Made by a program: the position numbers and the translations under genes. 64,000 bases of DNA from Streptomyces sp. 2114.4 (lineage in GTDB: Bacteria > Actinomycetota > Actinomycetes > Streptomycetales > Streptomycetaceae), in assembly GCF_900187385.1 (NCBI RefSeq), contig NZ_FYEY01000001.1, forward strand, positions 4,092,001 to 4,156,000. The letters are read 5' to 3'. The notes beneath the pieces were generated by a model. The model saw only the letters and a program-made list of their open reading frames with translations. It had not been told where the DNA came from and ran no database searches. Shown one piece after another: positions 56,301 through 64,000 of this stretch; position 1 is the first letter of the stretch, and the number at the start of each line of letters is the position of its first letter.

Positions 56301-57040
56301 GAGCGGACCGCCCGGCGCTGGACGGCGTGGGCTTCACCGTGACCGCGGGCCGCCGGCTCGCCGTCGTCGGCCCGTCCGGTTCCGGGAAGACCACGCTGGC
56401 GCAGGTGCTGCTGCGCTTTGTGGACCGGGAGTCGGGGGCGTACCTGCTGGGCGGAACGGATGCCGGGACGCTGGACGGTGACGCGGTCCGGCGGCTGGTG
56501 GGGTTGTGTGCGCAGGACGCGCACCTCTTCGACAGCTCGCTGCGGGAAAACCTCAAGCTTGCCCGCCGGGACCGGCACGGCGCCTCGGGCGATGCCGACC
56601 AGGACCTGTGGGAGGCGCTTGGCCGGGCACGGCTCGCGGACTGGGTGCGGGGGCTGCCCGACGGCCTGGACACCATGATCGGGGAGCACGGCGCCCGGCT
56701 GTCCGGTGGCCAGCGGCAGCGCCTGGCCCTGGCGCGTGCCCTGCTCGCGGACTTCCCGGTGCTCGTTCTGGACGAGCCCGCCGAGCATCTGGATCTGGCT
56801 ACCGCCGATGCGCTGACCGCCGATCTGCTGGCCGCGACCGAGGGCCGTACGACGGTCCTGATCACCCACCGGCTCACCGGGCTCGAGGAGGTCGACGAGG
56901 TGCTGGTACTGGATCAGGGGCGGGTCGCGCAGTGCGGGCCGTACGCGGAGCTGGCCGCGGCCGACGGCCCGTTCCGGCGGATGCTGGAGCGCGAGCGGGC
57001 GGTGGACGCGGCGTACGGGGCGGCGCAGCCGGTGGCGTGA
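53354..57040 (+). CDS. cydCD: Fused CydD-CydC thiol-reductant ABC exporter
   Basis: A 1228-residue fusion of two ABC half-transporters needed to assemble cytochrome bd. The first membrane domain (about 10-340) and ATPase have Walker A GPSGAGKST near 398 and signature LSAGQRQRLALARA. A Ser/Arg/Gly linker (about 575-640, with SGRSVQ repeats) joins the second membrane domain and ATPase, with GPSGSGKTT near 1004 and LSGGQRQRLALARAL. Each has its DEPTAN or DEPAEH Walker B region. Export of glutathione/cysteine-type reductants is the family function. The start codon overlaps a parS site, adding MFHV before the conserved KPVDPRLLRY. Confidence 0.95.
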   Translation: MFHVKPVDPRLLRYAHATRGFLVAVVVLGLAGAGLVIGQAMLIAEIVVGAFQHHLGTGALATPLALLAAVSVGRGLVSWLTELAAHRAGAAVKSELRMRLIERAARLGPGAVIGGTDGGTPAPAPNGPGAADAGTPDGTGTLEMRTGELTTLATRGIDALDDYFARYLPQLGLAVVVPLAVLARIVTGDWISALTIVLTLPLIPLFMILIGWATQARMDRQWRLLARLSGHFLDVVEGLPTLKVFGRAKAQAASIRAITGAYRRATMRTLRIAFLSSFALELLATISVALVAVGIGMRLVHGELDLYTGLMVLVLAPEAYLPLRQVGAQYHAAAEGLSAAEEIFAVLETPLRTPGTAPAPEGTALTVEELVVRHPGRTADSLPATSFEVRPGETVALVGPSGAGKSTLLSVLLGFTAPYGGRALVDGRDIASLSPESWRQRIAWVPQHPHLFAGTIAENVRLARPEADDAAVRNALGGAGALDFIDALPDGMATRLGESGAGLSAGQRQRLALARAFLADRPVLLLDEPTANLDGATEEAMVAAIGRLAVGRTVLLVVHRPALLAVADRVVRLPGAVVEAPSDRSGRSVQSGRSGRSVQETVAEPAEGGRGSAEAAAGAPDPGEDAGPDSLPGPARGSALTRLRRTARSHRARFALALLLGSLALGSAVGLMATSGWLISRAAQQPPVLYLMVAVTATRAFGIGRAVFRYAERLVAHDAVFRMLAEARVAVFRRLERLAPAGLKERNRGDLLSRLVADVDAGQDYFLRWLLPVGAAVLVGAGAVGFTGWLLPEAGALLAVGLLLAGVGVPMLSGALARRAERQLAPARGQLATRVVDVLTGTAELTVAGALPARTEAVRDADRELTRIASRSATVSGTGAGLSALLCGLTVAAAAVAGIQAVHAGRLSGVALAVVVLTPLAAFEAVTGLPLAVQYRRRTRHAAERVFEVLDAPVPVQEPTAPAEAPEAPFPLVVRDLTARHPGADRPALDGVGFTVTAGRRLAVVGPSGSGKTTLAQVLLRFVDRESGAYLLGGTDAGTLDGDAVRRLVGLCAQDAHLFDSSLRENLKLARRDRHGASGDADQDLWEALGRARLADWVRGLPDGLDTMIGEHGARLSGGQRQRLALARALLADFPVLVLDEPAEHLDLATADALTADLLAATEGRTTVLITHRLTGLEEVDEVLVLDQGRVAQCGPYAELAAADGPFRRMLERERAVDAAYGAAQPVA
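53356..53369. other. parS site overlapping the cydCD start codon
   Basis: Perfect GTTTCACGTGAAAC beginning at the G of the cydCD ATG (53354-53356). It is translated as part of the N-terminus (M-F-H-V-K-P). Confidence 0.95.
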
Positions 57041-57215
57041 GGCCCGCGTCCAGCGATGACACAGCGCGACGCGCTGCCGGTGGCGCGGGACGGCGCACCG
57101 TCCCGGCCCCGCGCCGGGGCTCGTCCCGCGCTGCACAGGCCCCCGCCCCATCCGCGCTCGCCCGCCGCACATAATCGGACTTTCCGTGGAAAACAGCTCT
57201 TATTAGGCTCGTGGC

Positions 57216-59009
57216 ATGGCAGCCACGGCAGAACCCCCACCCGCGGACCCCGGGGACGCCGCGGATTTTGCGTCCCCCGCGTCCCCCGCGTCCCCCGGGA
57301 GCGACGGCGCGCGTGCGGCCCCCGACCCCATGGACGCCGCCACCGAGGCGACCCGCAGTCTGCGGGGACTGTCGTCCGAGCTGACCGCCCGGGTACCGCA
57401 GCTGCTGGAGGCGATGCGCACGGTCGGCGCGGGTCTCGATCTGCACATCACCCTGGACCGGATCGTGGAGACGGCCGCCGAGCTGGCCGACGCCCGCTAC
57501 GCCGCGATCGGGATCATCGACGACGCCCGTGAGGGGCTGTCGGACTTTGTGACGTACGGGGTGACCAGCGAGCAGCACGAACGGATCGGCGCGCTGCCCG
57601 ACGGCCACAAAGGCCTGCTCGGGGCGCTCATCCATGATCCCAAGCCACTGCGCCTCGCCGACCTCACGAAGGACGCCCGTTCGGCGGGCTTCCCGGCCGG
57701 GCACCCGCCGATGCGGACGTTTCTCGGGGTGCCGATCCGCGTCCAGGGCGAGATCTTCGGCAACCTCTACCTGACGGAGAAGCGCGAGGGCAGGGAGTTC
57801 AGCGAGGAAGACCTGCACATGGTGCGGGTGCTGGCCACCGAGGCCGGTATCGCCATCGGCAACGCCCGGCTGCATGCGGCAACCCGGCAGCGGGAGCGGT
57901 GGATCGACGGCTCCGTGGCGGTGACCACCGAACTCCTCGCCGGCAGCGATGTCGACGATGCGCTCGCGGTGGTCGCCGAGCAGGCCCGCAAGCTGGCGGA
58001 GTCGGCGGCCGGCATCGTGCTGCTGCCCGACGAGGAGGGCGGCCTGGAGATCGTCGCGGTGTCGGCGGACGACCCCGCCGGGATCATGGGGACGCAGATT
58101 CCGCCGCACAGTCCAGTGGTGGAACAACTCCTCACCGGGGAGCCCGTGTTCGTGCACGACTCGGCCACCGACCCCCGGATGATCACGGATATCGCGGCCC
58201 GCTTCGGCCCCAGCATGATGCTGCCGCTCAAGAGCGGCGGACGGGTGCTGGGCACCCTGGCGACCCCGCGGGCCAGGGGCTCCCGCCCGTTCACCGCCGC
58301 CGAGCGGACGCTGGCCACCCAGTTCGCGGCGCAGGCCGCACTGGCGCTGGTGCTGGCCGACGCACAGCGCGACCGCGAGCGGCTGGCCGTCTACGAAGAC
58401 CGCGACCGGATCGCCCGTGACCTGCACGATCTCGTCATTCAACGGCTCTTCGCGACGGGCATGATCCTGGAGAGCGCACAGCGCAGATCCGTGGTGCCGG
58501 AGGTGGCACAGGGAGTCGGCAAGGCCGTCGACGAGCTGGACGTCACCATTCAGGAGATCAGAACCGCGATCTTCGCGCTGCAACAGGGACCGGCCGAGGC
58601 GCCGTCCGGGCTGCGGACCCGGGTCCTGCGCGAAATCGGCACCGCCGCCGTACCACTCGGCTTCCAGCCCTCGGCCGGCTTCATCGGCCCGGTCGACTCC
58701 CGGATCGGCGAGCTGACCGGCAAAAACCTGATCGCCGCGCTGCGTGAGGCGCTGTCGAACGCCTTCCGGCACGCCCAGGCCTCCCGGATCGAGGTCGTCG
58801 TCGACGCCACGATCCAGCTGCCGGACGGCGCCGACGGTGTCCGCCTGACCGTCGCCGACGACGGTATCGGCATCTCGGACGGCGGTCGCCGCAGCGGCCT
58901 CAAGAACCTCGCCAAGCGCGCGGAGTCGCTGGGCGGCTCCAGCTCGTACGGCCCCGGGCTGGGCGAGGACGGTACGGGGACGACGCTGAGGTGGGAGGCG
59001 CCGCTGTGA
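57216..59009 (+). CDS. Orphan GAF-domain sensor histidine kinase (DevS/DosT-like)
   Basis: A 597-residue soluble kinase. A disordered N-terminus (1-45, Pro/Ala/Asp/Ser) precedes two GAF domains (about 65-215 and 230-385) and a HisKA_3 dimerisation helix (RIARDLHDLVIQRLF, H404). An HATPase domain follows (ALREALSNAFRHA, DDGIGI). The tandem-GAF plus NarL-type kinase layout resembles DevS/DosT, whose GAF domains can bind haem. No response regulator is adjacent. Its position after the Rex-controlled cyd locus suggests oxygen or redox sensing, but this is inferred. Confidence 0.88.
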   Translation: MAATAEPPPADPGDAADFASPASPASPGSDGARAAPDPMDAATEATRSLRGLSSELTARVPQLLEAMRTVGAGLDLHITLDRIVETAAELADARYAAIGIIDDAREGLSDFVTYGVTSEQHERIGALPDGHKGLLGALIHDPKPLRLADLTKDARSAGFPAGHPPMRTFLGVPIRVQGEIFGNLYLTEKREGREFSEEDLHMVRVLATEAGIAIGNARLHAATRQRERWIDGSVAVTTELLAGSDVDDALAVVAEQARKLAESAAGIVLLPDEEGGLEIVAVSADDPAGIMGTQIPPHSPVVEQLLTGEPVFVHDSATDPRMITDIAARFGPSMMLPLKSGGRVLGTLATPRARGSRPFTAAERTLATQFAAQAALALVLADAQRDRERLAVYEDRDRIARDLHDLVIQRLFATGMILESAQRRSVVPEVAQGVGKAVDELDVTIQEIRTAIFALQQGPAEAPSGLRTRVLREIGTAAVPLGFQPSAGFIGPVDSRIGELTGKNLIAALREALSNAFRHAQASRIEVVVDATIQLPDGADGVRLTVADDGIGISDGGRRSGLKNLAKRAESLGGSSSYGPGLGEDGTGTTLRWEAPL

Positions 59010-59093
59010 GGGCGGGGTCGCGCGGGGCAGGGCGGCGCGGGCGTGGCGGCGGGGCCGGGGGCGGGAACGGACGGCGCGCTGTCGCCCTCGGTG

Positions 59094-60116
59094 CTACCGG
59101 TCGTCCCGTGGGCCGTCGTGGCGCAGGATCCGCTCGATGACGGCCGCGACGCCGTCGTCGTTGTTGGAGGCGGTACGGCCCGTCGTCGCGGCCAGCACGT
59201 CGGGATGGGCGTTGGCCATGGCGTACGAGGTGCCGGCCCAGGTCAGCATCTCTATGTCGTTCGGCATGTCCCCGAAAGCGACCACTTCCCGCGGGGAGAT
59301 GCCGCGCTCGGCGCAGCAGCGGGCGAGGGTGCCGGCCTTGCTGACACCGGAACCGCTGATCTCCAGGAGGGCGGTGGGGCTGGAGCGGGTGAAGGACGCG
59401 AGATCGCCGGCGGTCGTACGGGCCAGCGTGAGGAACGCGTCGGGGTCCAGCTCGGGGTGGTGCGCCAGCAGCTTGATCACGGGCTGGTCGGGGAAGGCGG
59501 GGCCCGTGGGATCGGTGGGGCGATTGGCGTCGCCGGAGGGGGCGTCACCGGAAGGGCCGCCTCCGGAAGAGGTGTCACCGGAGGGGGCGACCGGCCCCCG
59601 GGGCTCGTCGTGCCCCGTCATGTGCGGGCACAGCGTCGAGACGAAGTCCTCGGCCAGCAGCTTCTCGGCCGGCGCGATGACCGCGGCCGGGTCCAGCAGG
59701 AGCGGCGGGTACTGCGGTTCGTAGTGGATACCGCCGGTGCGCTCGACCGCGAACGAGGTACCGGGCGCGGCGCTGCGCAGCGCGTCCACGACGGCGAGTG
59801 CGACGGTGCGCTCCAGGGGGCTGACCTCGACGATCCGGCCGCCGCGGTGCAGATCGACGACGGCCGCGCCGTTCGCGCAGATCGCCAGGCCGTGACCGTG
59901 CACATGGTCGCTGACCACGCCCATCCAGCGGGCCGGACGCCCGGTGACGAAGAACACCTCGATGCCGGCCCGCTCCGCGGCGGCCAGCGCGGCGATCGTC
60001 CGGTCGGAGACCGTCTTGTCGTCGTGCAGCAGTGTGCCGTCGAGATCGGTGGCGATCAGCCGGGGCGCAACGGCCGTTTCGGGCGCCCGTGGTGGTGTGG
60101 CGGGGGCATCAGTCAC
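59094..60116 (-). CDS. Cof-type HAD-IIB sugar-phosphatase-like hydrolase
   Basis: A 340-residue HAD hydrolase. Motif I is ATDLDGTLLHDD, a C2-type cap follows, and motif IV is AFGDMPNDIEMLTWAG. A low-complexity insert (about residues 165-210) made from 15-bp DNA repeats interrupts the cap region. The GTG at 60116 is chosen as the shortest start retaining all motifs. The substrate is unknown. Convergent with the sensor kinase. Confidence 0.87.
   Translation of the reverse strand: MTDAPATPPRAPETAVAPRLIATDLDGTLLHDDKTVSDRTIAALAAAERAGIEVFFVTGRPARWMGVVSDHVHGHGLAICANGAAVVDLHRGGRIVEVSPLERTVALAVVDALRSAAPGTSFAVERTGGIHYEPQYPPLLLDPAAVIAPAEKLLAEDFVSTLCPHMTGHDEPRGPVAPSGDTSSGGGPSGDAPSGDANRPTDPTGPAFPDQPVIKLLAHHPELDPDAFLTLARTTAGDLASFTRSSPTALLEISGSGVSKAGTLARCCAERGISPREVVAFGDMPNDIEMLTWAGTSYAMANAHPDVLAATTGRTASNNDDGVAAVIERILRHDGPRDDR
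59527..59586 (-). repeat. 15-bp imperfect tandem repeat (4 units) within the HAD gene
   Basis: Four units of the type GCGTCACCGGAGGGG translate on the minus strand into Pro-Ser-Gly-Asp-like pentapeptides (APSGD, GPSGD). Units differ at two to five bases. The repeat is in frame, so unit gain or loss would change cap length without a frameshift. Confidence 0.8.
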
Positions 60117-60209
60117 GGGGCCATCTTCCCGTACCGCCGTGCACAGGGGTGCGGTGGGTTGCGTGCATGAGCCCGTGGCGGCCGGGCGGATGGCGTAAGA
60201 ACGGGCGGT

Positions 60210-60300
60210 GGCGAACCGGTCCCCGGCCCCGAGGCGACGTGGCGAACCGGTCCCCGGCCCGAGGTGACGTGGCGGAGCCCGTCCCCGGCACCGAGGTGAA
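60210..60300 (+). repeat. Three tandem copies of a ~30-bp repeat
   Basis: Units at 60210-60240, 60241-60270 and 60271-60300 share GGCGAACCGGTCCCCGGCCC and GAGGTGACGT-like halves; the third is diverged. They lie between the divergent HAD and LLM genes, ending 37 bp before the LLM start. Confidence 0.8.
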
Positions 60301-60337
60301 TCGTTCGCACCGTGCGGACGGCCGTACGCTCGGGGGT

Positions 60338-61237
60338 ATGCGACTGAGCACCGTGATACTCCCCGTCCGCCGTTGGTCCGAAGGCGGACGGGAGGCATGG
60401 CAGCGCGCCGAGGAACTGGGCTTCCACGCCGCGTACACCTATGACCACCTCTCGTGGCGGAGCTTCCGGGACCAGACGTGGTTCGGCGCCCTTCCGACGC
60501 TGACCGCCGCCGCGGCCGCGACCTCCCGTCTGCGGCTGGGCACCCTCGTCACCTCGCCGAACTTCCGGCACCCGGTCACCCTCGCCAAGGAACTGATCTC
60601 GCTCGACGACATCAGCGACGGCCGGATCACCCTGGGCATCGGCGCCGGCGGCAACGGCTTCGACGCCACCGCGCTCGGCCAGGTCCCCTGGGAGCCGCGG
60701 GAACGGGCCGACCGTTTCGCCGAGTTCGTCGGGCTGCTGGACCGGCTGCTGGCCCAGGATGTCGTCTCCTACGCCGGCGACCACTACTCCGCGCACGAGG
60801 TCCGCAACATCCCCGGCTGTGTGCAGCGGCCGCGTCTGCCGTTCGCGGTGGCGGCCACCGGTCCGCGCGGGCTGAAGCTGGCCGCCCAGTACGGCCAGGC
60901 CTGGGTGACGACCGGGGATCCCAAGGTCTCCAACGGGGGCGGAACGCCGGAGGAGTCGCGGGAGGCGGTTCGCGGGCAGATCGAGCGGCTGGGGAAGGCC
61001 TGCGCCGATCAGGGCCGGGAGCCGGCCGACCTGCAGAAGATCATGCTGACCGGCTTCACCCCGGACCGCCCGCTGGATTCCGTGGACGCGTTCGTCGACT
61101 TCGCCGGACGCCACGCCGAACTGGGCATCGACGAGCTGGTCCTTCACTGGCCGATCGCCGATTCGGTCTTCGAGGCCGACGTTGCGGTCTTCGAACGGAT
61201 CGCGACGGAGGGGCTGGGGCAGCTGGCCGCCCGGTAG
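60338..61237 (+). CDS. LLM-class F420-dependent oxidoreductase
   Basis: A 299-residue TIM-barrel protein of the luciferase-like monooxygenase/F420 group. It opens LSTVILPVRRWSEGGREAWQ and shows GFHAAYTYDHLSW, TSRLRLGTLVTSPNFRHPVTLAKE and the GIGAGGNGFDATALG block. Such proteins use F420 or FMN to reduce or oxidise small organics. Substrate unknown. The ATG lies after G-rich sequence and the 30-bp repeats. Confidence 0.88.
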   Translation: MRLSTVILPVRRWSEGGREAWQRAEELGFHAAYTYDHLSWRSFRDQTWFGALPTLTAAAAATSRLRLGTLVTSPNFRHPVTLAKELISLDDISDGRITLGIGAGGNGFDATALGQVPWEPRERADRFAEFVGLLDRLLAQDVVSYAGDHYSAHEVRNIPGCVQRPRLPFAVAATGPRGLKLAAQYGQAWVTTGDPKVSNGGGTPEESREAVRGQIERLGKACADQGREPADLQKIMLTGFTPDRPLDSVDAFVDFAGRHAELGIDELVLHWPIADSVFEADVAVFERIATEGLGQLAAR

Positions 61238-61509
61238 GCGGAGCTCCGGAGGCGCCTCCCGGGGCCGCAGGACGTCCCGGCGGCCCCGGGAGGCGCGGCA
61301 TCCCCTGGAGCCCTGGGAGCCCCGGCGTCGGAGGCGCCCGACAGCCCGACGCGCCCGGCACTCCCCTGGCCTGGGCTTTACCCCGCATATAGCTCCGAAG
61401 AGGGAGAATTGGGGCAGCGGGGCGCGGTGTGCGTCCCGCGGCGCGCGGTGCGCGGACGCGACGCGAGCGGTCGGCGCAGTGCGCGAACTGCGGTGCTTTC
61501 GGAGGAGCC

Positions 61510-62409
61510 ATGGCACAGACCCGATTCGCCCCGGACCGCGGGCTGACCACACGCATGGTCACCACGATGTTCTTCATCGGGCTGCTGTACGTCGTGGTCG
61601 TCGGCGTGCTGGTGGTGCTGCTCAAGGGCGCGTGGGTGGTGGTGCTGCTGATCGCGGGCGCCCTGTTCATCGCGCAGTTCTGGTTCAGCGACCGGATCGC
61701 GGCATTCAGCATGGGTGCGCGCGAGGTCACACCGGAGCAGGCGCCCGAGCTGCACGGCGCCGTCGACCGGCTGTGTGCGCTGGCCGATATGCCCAAGCCG
61801 CGGGTGGCGATCGCCGAGTCGGATGTGCCGAACGCCTTCGCCACCGGCCGCGGTCAGCAGAACTCCCTGGTGTGTGCCACCACCGGGCTGCTCAGGCGGC
61901 TGGAGCCGGAGGAGCTGGAGGGGGTGCTGGCCCACGAGCTCTCGCATGTCGCGCACCGCGACGTCGCGGTGATGACCATCGCCTCGTTCCTCGGCGTGCT
62001 GGCCGGGATCATCACCCGGGCCGCCCTGTGGAGCGGCATCGGGCGCAACAACCGGGACCAGAACGCGGCCATCGCGGTGCTCATCGTGACCGCCGTGAGC
62101 GTGGTCGTCTACGCGATCAGCTTCCTCCTGACCCGGCTGCTGTCCCGTTACCGTGAGCTGTCCGCCGACCGGGCCGCCGCCCTGCTGACCGGCCGCCCTT
62201 CGGCACTGGCCGCCGCGCTGACCAAGGTCACCGGCCAGATCGCGAGGATCCCCACCGAGGATCTGCGCAAGGCCCAGCCGTTCAACGCCTTCTACTTCGC
62301 CCCGGCGTTCAACAAGGAGACCTTCAGCCGGCTGCTGTCCTCGCACCCGACGCTGGAACAGCGGCTGGACCAACTGGCCAGGATCTCCGCGGAGCTGGGG
62401 CGGGCGTGA
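61510..62409 (+). CDS. htpX: M48-family membrane zinc metalloprotease (HtpX)
   Basis: A 299-residue membrane protease. Two N-terminal membrane helices (about 18-38 and 41-58) precede the zinc site HELSH (H142-E143, H146) and a further glutamate in SRYRELSADRAA. Two later helices (about 153-175, 187-208) follow the catalytic motif. HtpX degrades damaged membrane proteins under stress. ATG 61510 has GGAGGAG upstream. The downstream pspAB gene is conserved beside it. Confidence 0.93.
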   Translation: MAQTRFAPDRGLTTRMVTTMFFIGLLYVVVVGVLVVLLKGAWVVVLLIAGALFIAQFWFSDRIAAFSMGAREVTPEQAPELHGAVDRLCALADMPKPRVAIAESDVPNAFATGRGQQNSLVCATTGLLRRLEPEELEGVLAHELSHVAHRDVAVMTIASFLGVLAGIITRAALWSGIGRNNRDQNAAIAVLIVTAVSVVVYAISFLLTRLLSRYRELSADRAAALLTGRPSALAAALTKVTGQIARIPTEDLRKAQPFNAFYFAPAFNKETFSRLLSSHPTLEQRLDQLARISAELGRA

Positions 62410-62502
62410 TGAGTGGAGTGGCCGGGGCGGATGTGACGAGCGGCGCGGAGGCGACGACCGGCGCCATCAGGCCGGAGGTATCGAGCAAGGAGTACGTCAC
62501 GC

Positions 62503-63066
62503 ATGGGATTTCTTGACGCCATCCTCGGCCGCAGCAAACCGGTACGCCCTGATCTCGACCAGCTCTTCGCGCTGCCGTCCGCCGCGGTCACCCTCCAGGC
62601 CGCGGCCGGATTCGAACCCACCGGCCTGGGGTCGGTGTGTTTCGCCAGCGTCGAGGGCGGGACGTTCGCGCGCATCCAGGAGGAGGCCCGGTCGCTGCTG
62701 GACGGTTCGGTGGAGTTCACACAGGACGCGTACGGCTATACCTGGCTGCTCGCGCGGCATCCGCCCGAGGACGTAGCGGGCCTGGTCAACGACCTGCACG
62801 CGGTCAATACCTCGCTGGAGGAGGCGGGGTTCGGGCCGCAGCTGCTGTGTTCGCTGGTGGGCTTCCGTGACGAACGGCAGCGGTCGCTGGCGCTGGTCTA
62901 CCTCTACAAGCGCGGCACGTTCTACCCCTTCTCTCCCAAGGGGGGCGGCGGCGAGAAGCGCGACAACCCGCTCGAACTGGAGGTGCGGGCGATGCTCGGG
63001 GACGACCTGACCATCGAGCAGGATCTGGCGCGGTGGTTCCCGGTGTGGGGGGCGCCGGGCCTCTGA
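62503..63066 (+). CDS. pspAB: PspA-associated protein PspAB
   Basis: A 187-residue soluble protein matching the actinobacterial PspAB family: MGFLDAILGRSKPVRPDLDQLF, then VCFASVEGG and the ending RWFPVWGAPGL. It is regularly found after htpX and belongs to the phage-shock/membrane-stress network. Biochemical function is unknown. Confidence 0.85.
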   Translation: MGFLDAILGRSKPVRPDLDQLFALPSAAVTLQAAAGFEPTGLGSVCFASVEGGTFARIQEEARSLLDGSVEFTQDAYGYTWLLARHPPEDVAGLVNDLHAVNTSLEEAGFGPQLLCSLVGFRDERQRSLALVYLYKRGTFYPFSPKGGGGEKRDNPLELEVRAMLGDDLTIEQDLARWFPVWGAPGL

Positions 63067-63166
63067 GGGAGCGGCCTGCCGGGCCGGTGTGGGTGTGGGG
63101 GGCAGGGCGGTGGGCCCCGGCCGTCTGGGCACCCCGTTTCCGGCGCTGTCCTACGGGAGCGAGGGC

Positions 63167-63709
63167 TCAGCCCGGGAAACGCAGGTACGGGGCCGGTACC
63201 CGGCTGGTGAGCCAGACGCCGTTCGCGCTGACCCGGAAGACGTGGCCGGCGCGGTGCATCGCCCCCGCGTCCACGGTCAGGACCACGGGCTTGCCGCGCC
63301 GTGCGCCCACCCGGGTCGCGGTCTCGCGGTCGGGCGAGAGATGGACGGCATGCCGCGACATCGGCCGCAGCCCCTCCTCCCGGATGGCGGCCACATTGCG
63401 GGCCACCGTGCCGTGGAAGAGATGGGCGGGTGGTTCGGCCGGCGGCAGATCGAGATCGACCTGCACCGAATGGCCCTGCTGGGCCCGGATCCGGTCGTTC
63501 TCCATGGCGTAGCGCTGCTTGTCGTTGTCGGCGACCACCGCTGCCAACTCCGCCCGGGAAAAACGGAATCCATGCCGTGCGGCCGCTGAAATGAGCTCTT
63601 CCACGGACACCCAGCCCTGGGCGTCGAGAGCGATACCGATCCGCTCCGGTTCATGGCGCAGATGTTTCGCCAGGTACTTCGAGATGCGCACGGAGCGCTG
63701 GTTGTCCAT
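63167..63709 (-). CDS. kptA: RNA 2'-phosphotransferase (KptA/Tpt1)
   Basis: A 180-residue Tpt1-family enzyme that moves an internal RNA 2'-phosphate to NAD+. It opens RISKYLAKHLRHEPERIGI and has LAAVVADNDKQRYAM, LFHGTVARNVAAIREEGL and a VHLSPDRETATRVGARRGKPV block carrying conserved His/Arg residues. The bacterial role is unclear; one possibility is NAD-dependent modification or repair of RNA ends. Confidence 0.92.
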   Translation of the reverse strand: MDNQRSVRISKYLAKHLRHEPERIGIALDAQGWVSVEELISAAARHGFRFSRAELAAVVADNDKQRYAMENDRIRAQQGHSVQVDLDLPPAEPPAHLFHGTVARNVAAIREEGLRPMSRHAVHLSPDRETATRVGARRGKPVVLTVDAGAMHRAGHVFRVSANGVWLTSRVPAPYLRFPG

Positions 63710-63804
63710 GTCTCCAGGGTGCCGCGCGCGGCATGCGACGGCACCTGAATTGTGGACGGGGAGACGGTGGGGCGGCCGCCCGGCGGACTCTGCCTGCCTT
63801 CGCG

Positions 63805-64000
63805 CTACTCCGCTTCGTTCTGCCGGTCTTCCTTCTCCGGGCCTTTCTTCCCCTGGCCTTCCTTCTGCCGGCCTCCCTCGTGCTGCTTCCTCGCGAGTTC
63901 GCTGGCCCTTTTCGCCTTTGCGCTGGTCACCTCATCGGCTGCCCAACGGGCCCATTCCTCCTGGGTCGCCGACATCCGCAGCCCGTACTCCAGCGCGATC
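63805..64000 (-). CDS. 3' end of an unidentified gene (partial)
   Basis: An open minus-strand frame enters from the right edge and ends at TAG (63805-63807). Its 65 visible codons read ALEYGLRMSATQEEWARWAADEV, then a Lys/Arg/Glu/Gln-rich tail ending KKGPEKEDRQNEAE. The codon bias is streptomycete-like. Too little is visible for a family call. Confidence 0.6.
   Translation of the reverse strand, partial: IALEYGLRMSATQEEWARWAADEVTSAKAKRASELARKQHEGGRQKEGQGKKGPEKEDRQNEAE

Noticed and set aside
53204..57172. A 1322-codon open frame antisense to cydCD
   Set aside because: It is the GC-bias shadow of a clear ABC-transporter gene; its translation is low-complexity Arg/Gly/Pro/Gln with no domains.
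57180..57197. TTTCCGTGGAAA resembling a degenerate parS site
   Set aside because: It differs from the consensus at central bases and is not a perfect palindrome. ParB binding is unlikely, so it is not counted.

Overview
The window is chromosomal DNA of a streptomycete, close to the replication origin. High GC, GTG starts, an SsgA-type sporulation protein, a rpsF-ssb-rpsR-rplI-dnaB block, thiC behind a TPP riboswitch, a Rex-boxed cydAB-cydCD locus and nine copies of the ParB-binding palindrome GTTTCACGTGAAAC (eight perfect, one with a single mismatch) all fit. From memory, the gene order follows the right flank of oriC in Streptomyces coelicolor (about SCO3900 to SCO3950). This synteny was not checked by alignment.

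Layout. Positions 1-7800 hold a PadR regulator (cut by the window edge) and a cell-envelope group: a class A penicillin-binding protein, a GT87-type membrane glycosyltransferase, an alanine-racemase-fold protein and a FemX-type lipid II aminoacyltransferase. Positions 8009-9785 carry rpsF, ssb, rpsR and rplI. A secreted trypsin-like protease and a MATE exporter follow on the minus strand. The MATE-dnaB gap holds a cluster of DnaA-box-like 9-mers, and dnaB ends at 14054.

The outstanding accessory feature is a compact Tn7-like transposon, proposed here to span 14063-21581. It starts 8 bp after the dnaB stop codon. It encodes a TnsA-like PD-(D/E)xK nuclease, a TnsB-like DDE transposase, a TnsC/TniB-like ATPase broken by an in-frame amber codon, a TniQ protein with a long helix-turn-helix-rich C-terminus, and one GNAT acetyltransferase. 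Both ends carry the inverted motif TGTAGnnTCTC. Positions 21632-31400 are variable metabolic and regulatory genes: an oxidoreductase/AraC pair, a serine hydrolase, a class V aminotransferase, TetR, MarR/MFS and others.

From 32711 the genes are a globin-reductase, a PPOX-fold protein, NUDIX, LysR, a holin-like/ptpA/cystathionine-lyase operon, cupin, DUF5326 and ssgA (with no ssgR beside it). A YibE/F membrane protein, thiC, a metallophosphoesterase, a LacI regulator, hisC, the cydA-cydB-cydCD respiratory locus and an orphan GAF histidine kinase follow. The window closes with a Cof-type HAD phosphatase, an F420-type LLM oxidoreductase, the htpX-pspAB pair, an RNA 2'-phosphotransferase and the 3' end of an unidentified gene.

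The parS sites are unusually entangled with expression signals. One lies inside the variable arm of the thiC TPP riboswitch, one supplies the first codons of cydCD, and two lie in extended palindromes able to form intergenic RNA hairpins. The best candidates for something not previously described are the dnaB-proximal Tn7-like element, the riboswitch-embedded parS and the DnaA-box cluster ahead of dnaB. No tRNA, rRNA or CRISPR array was seen.
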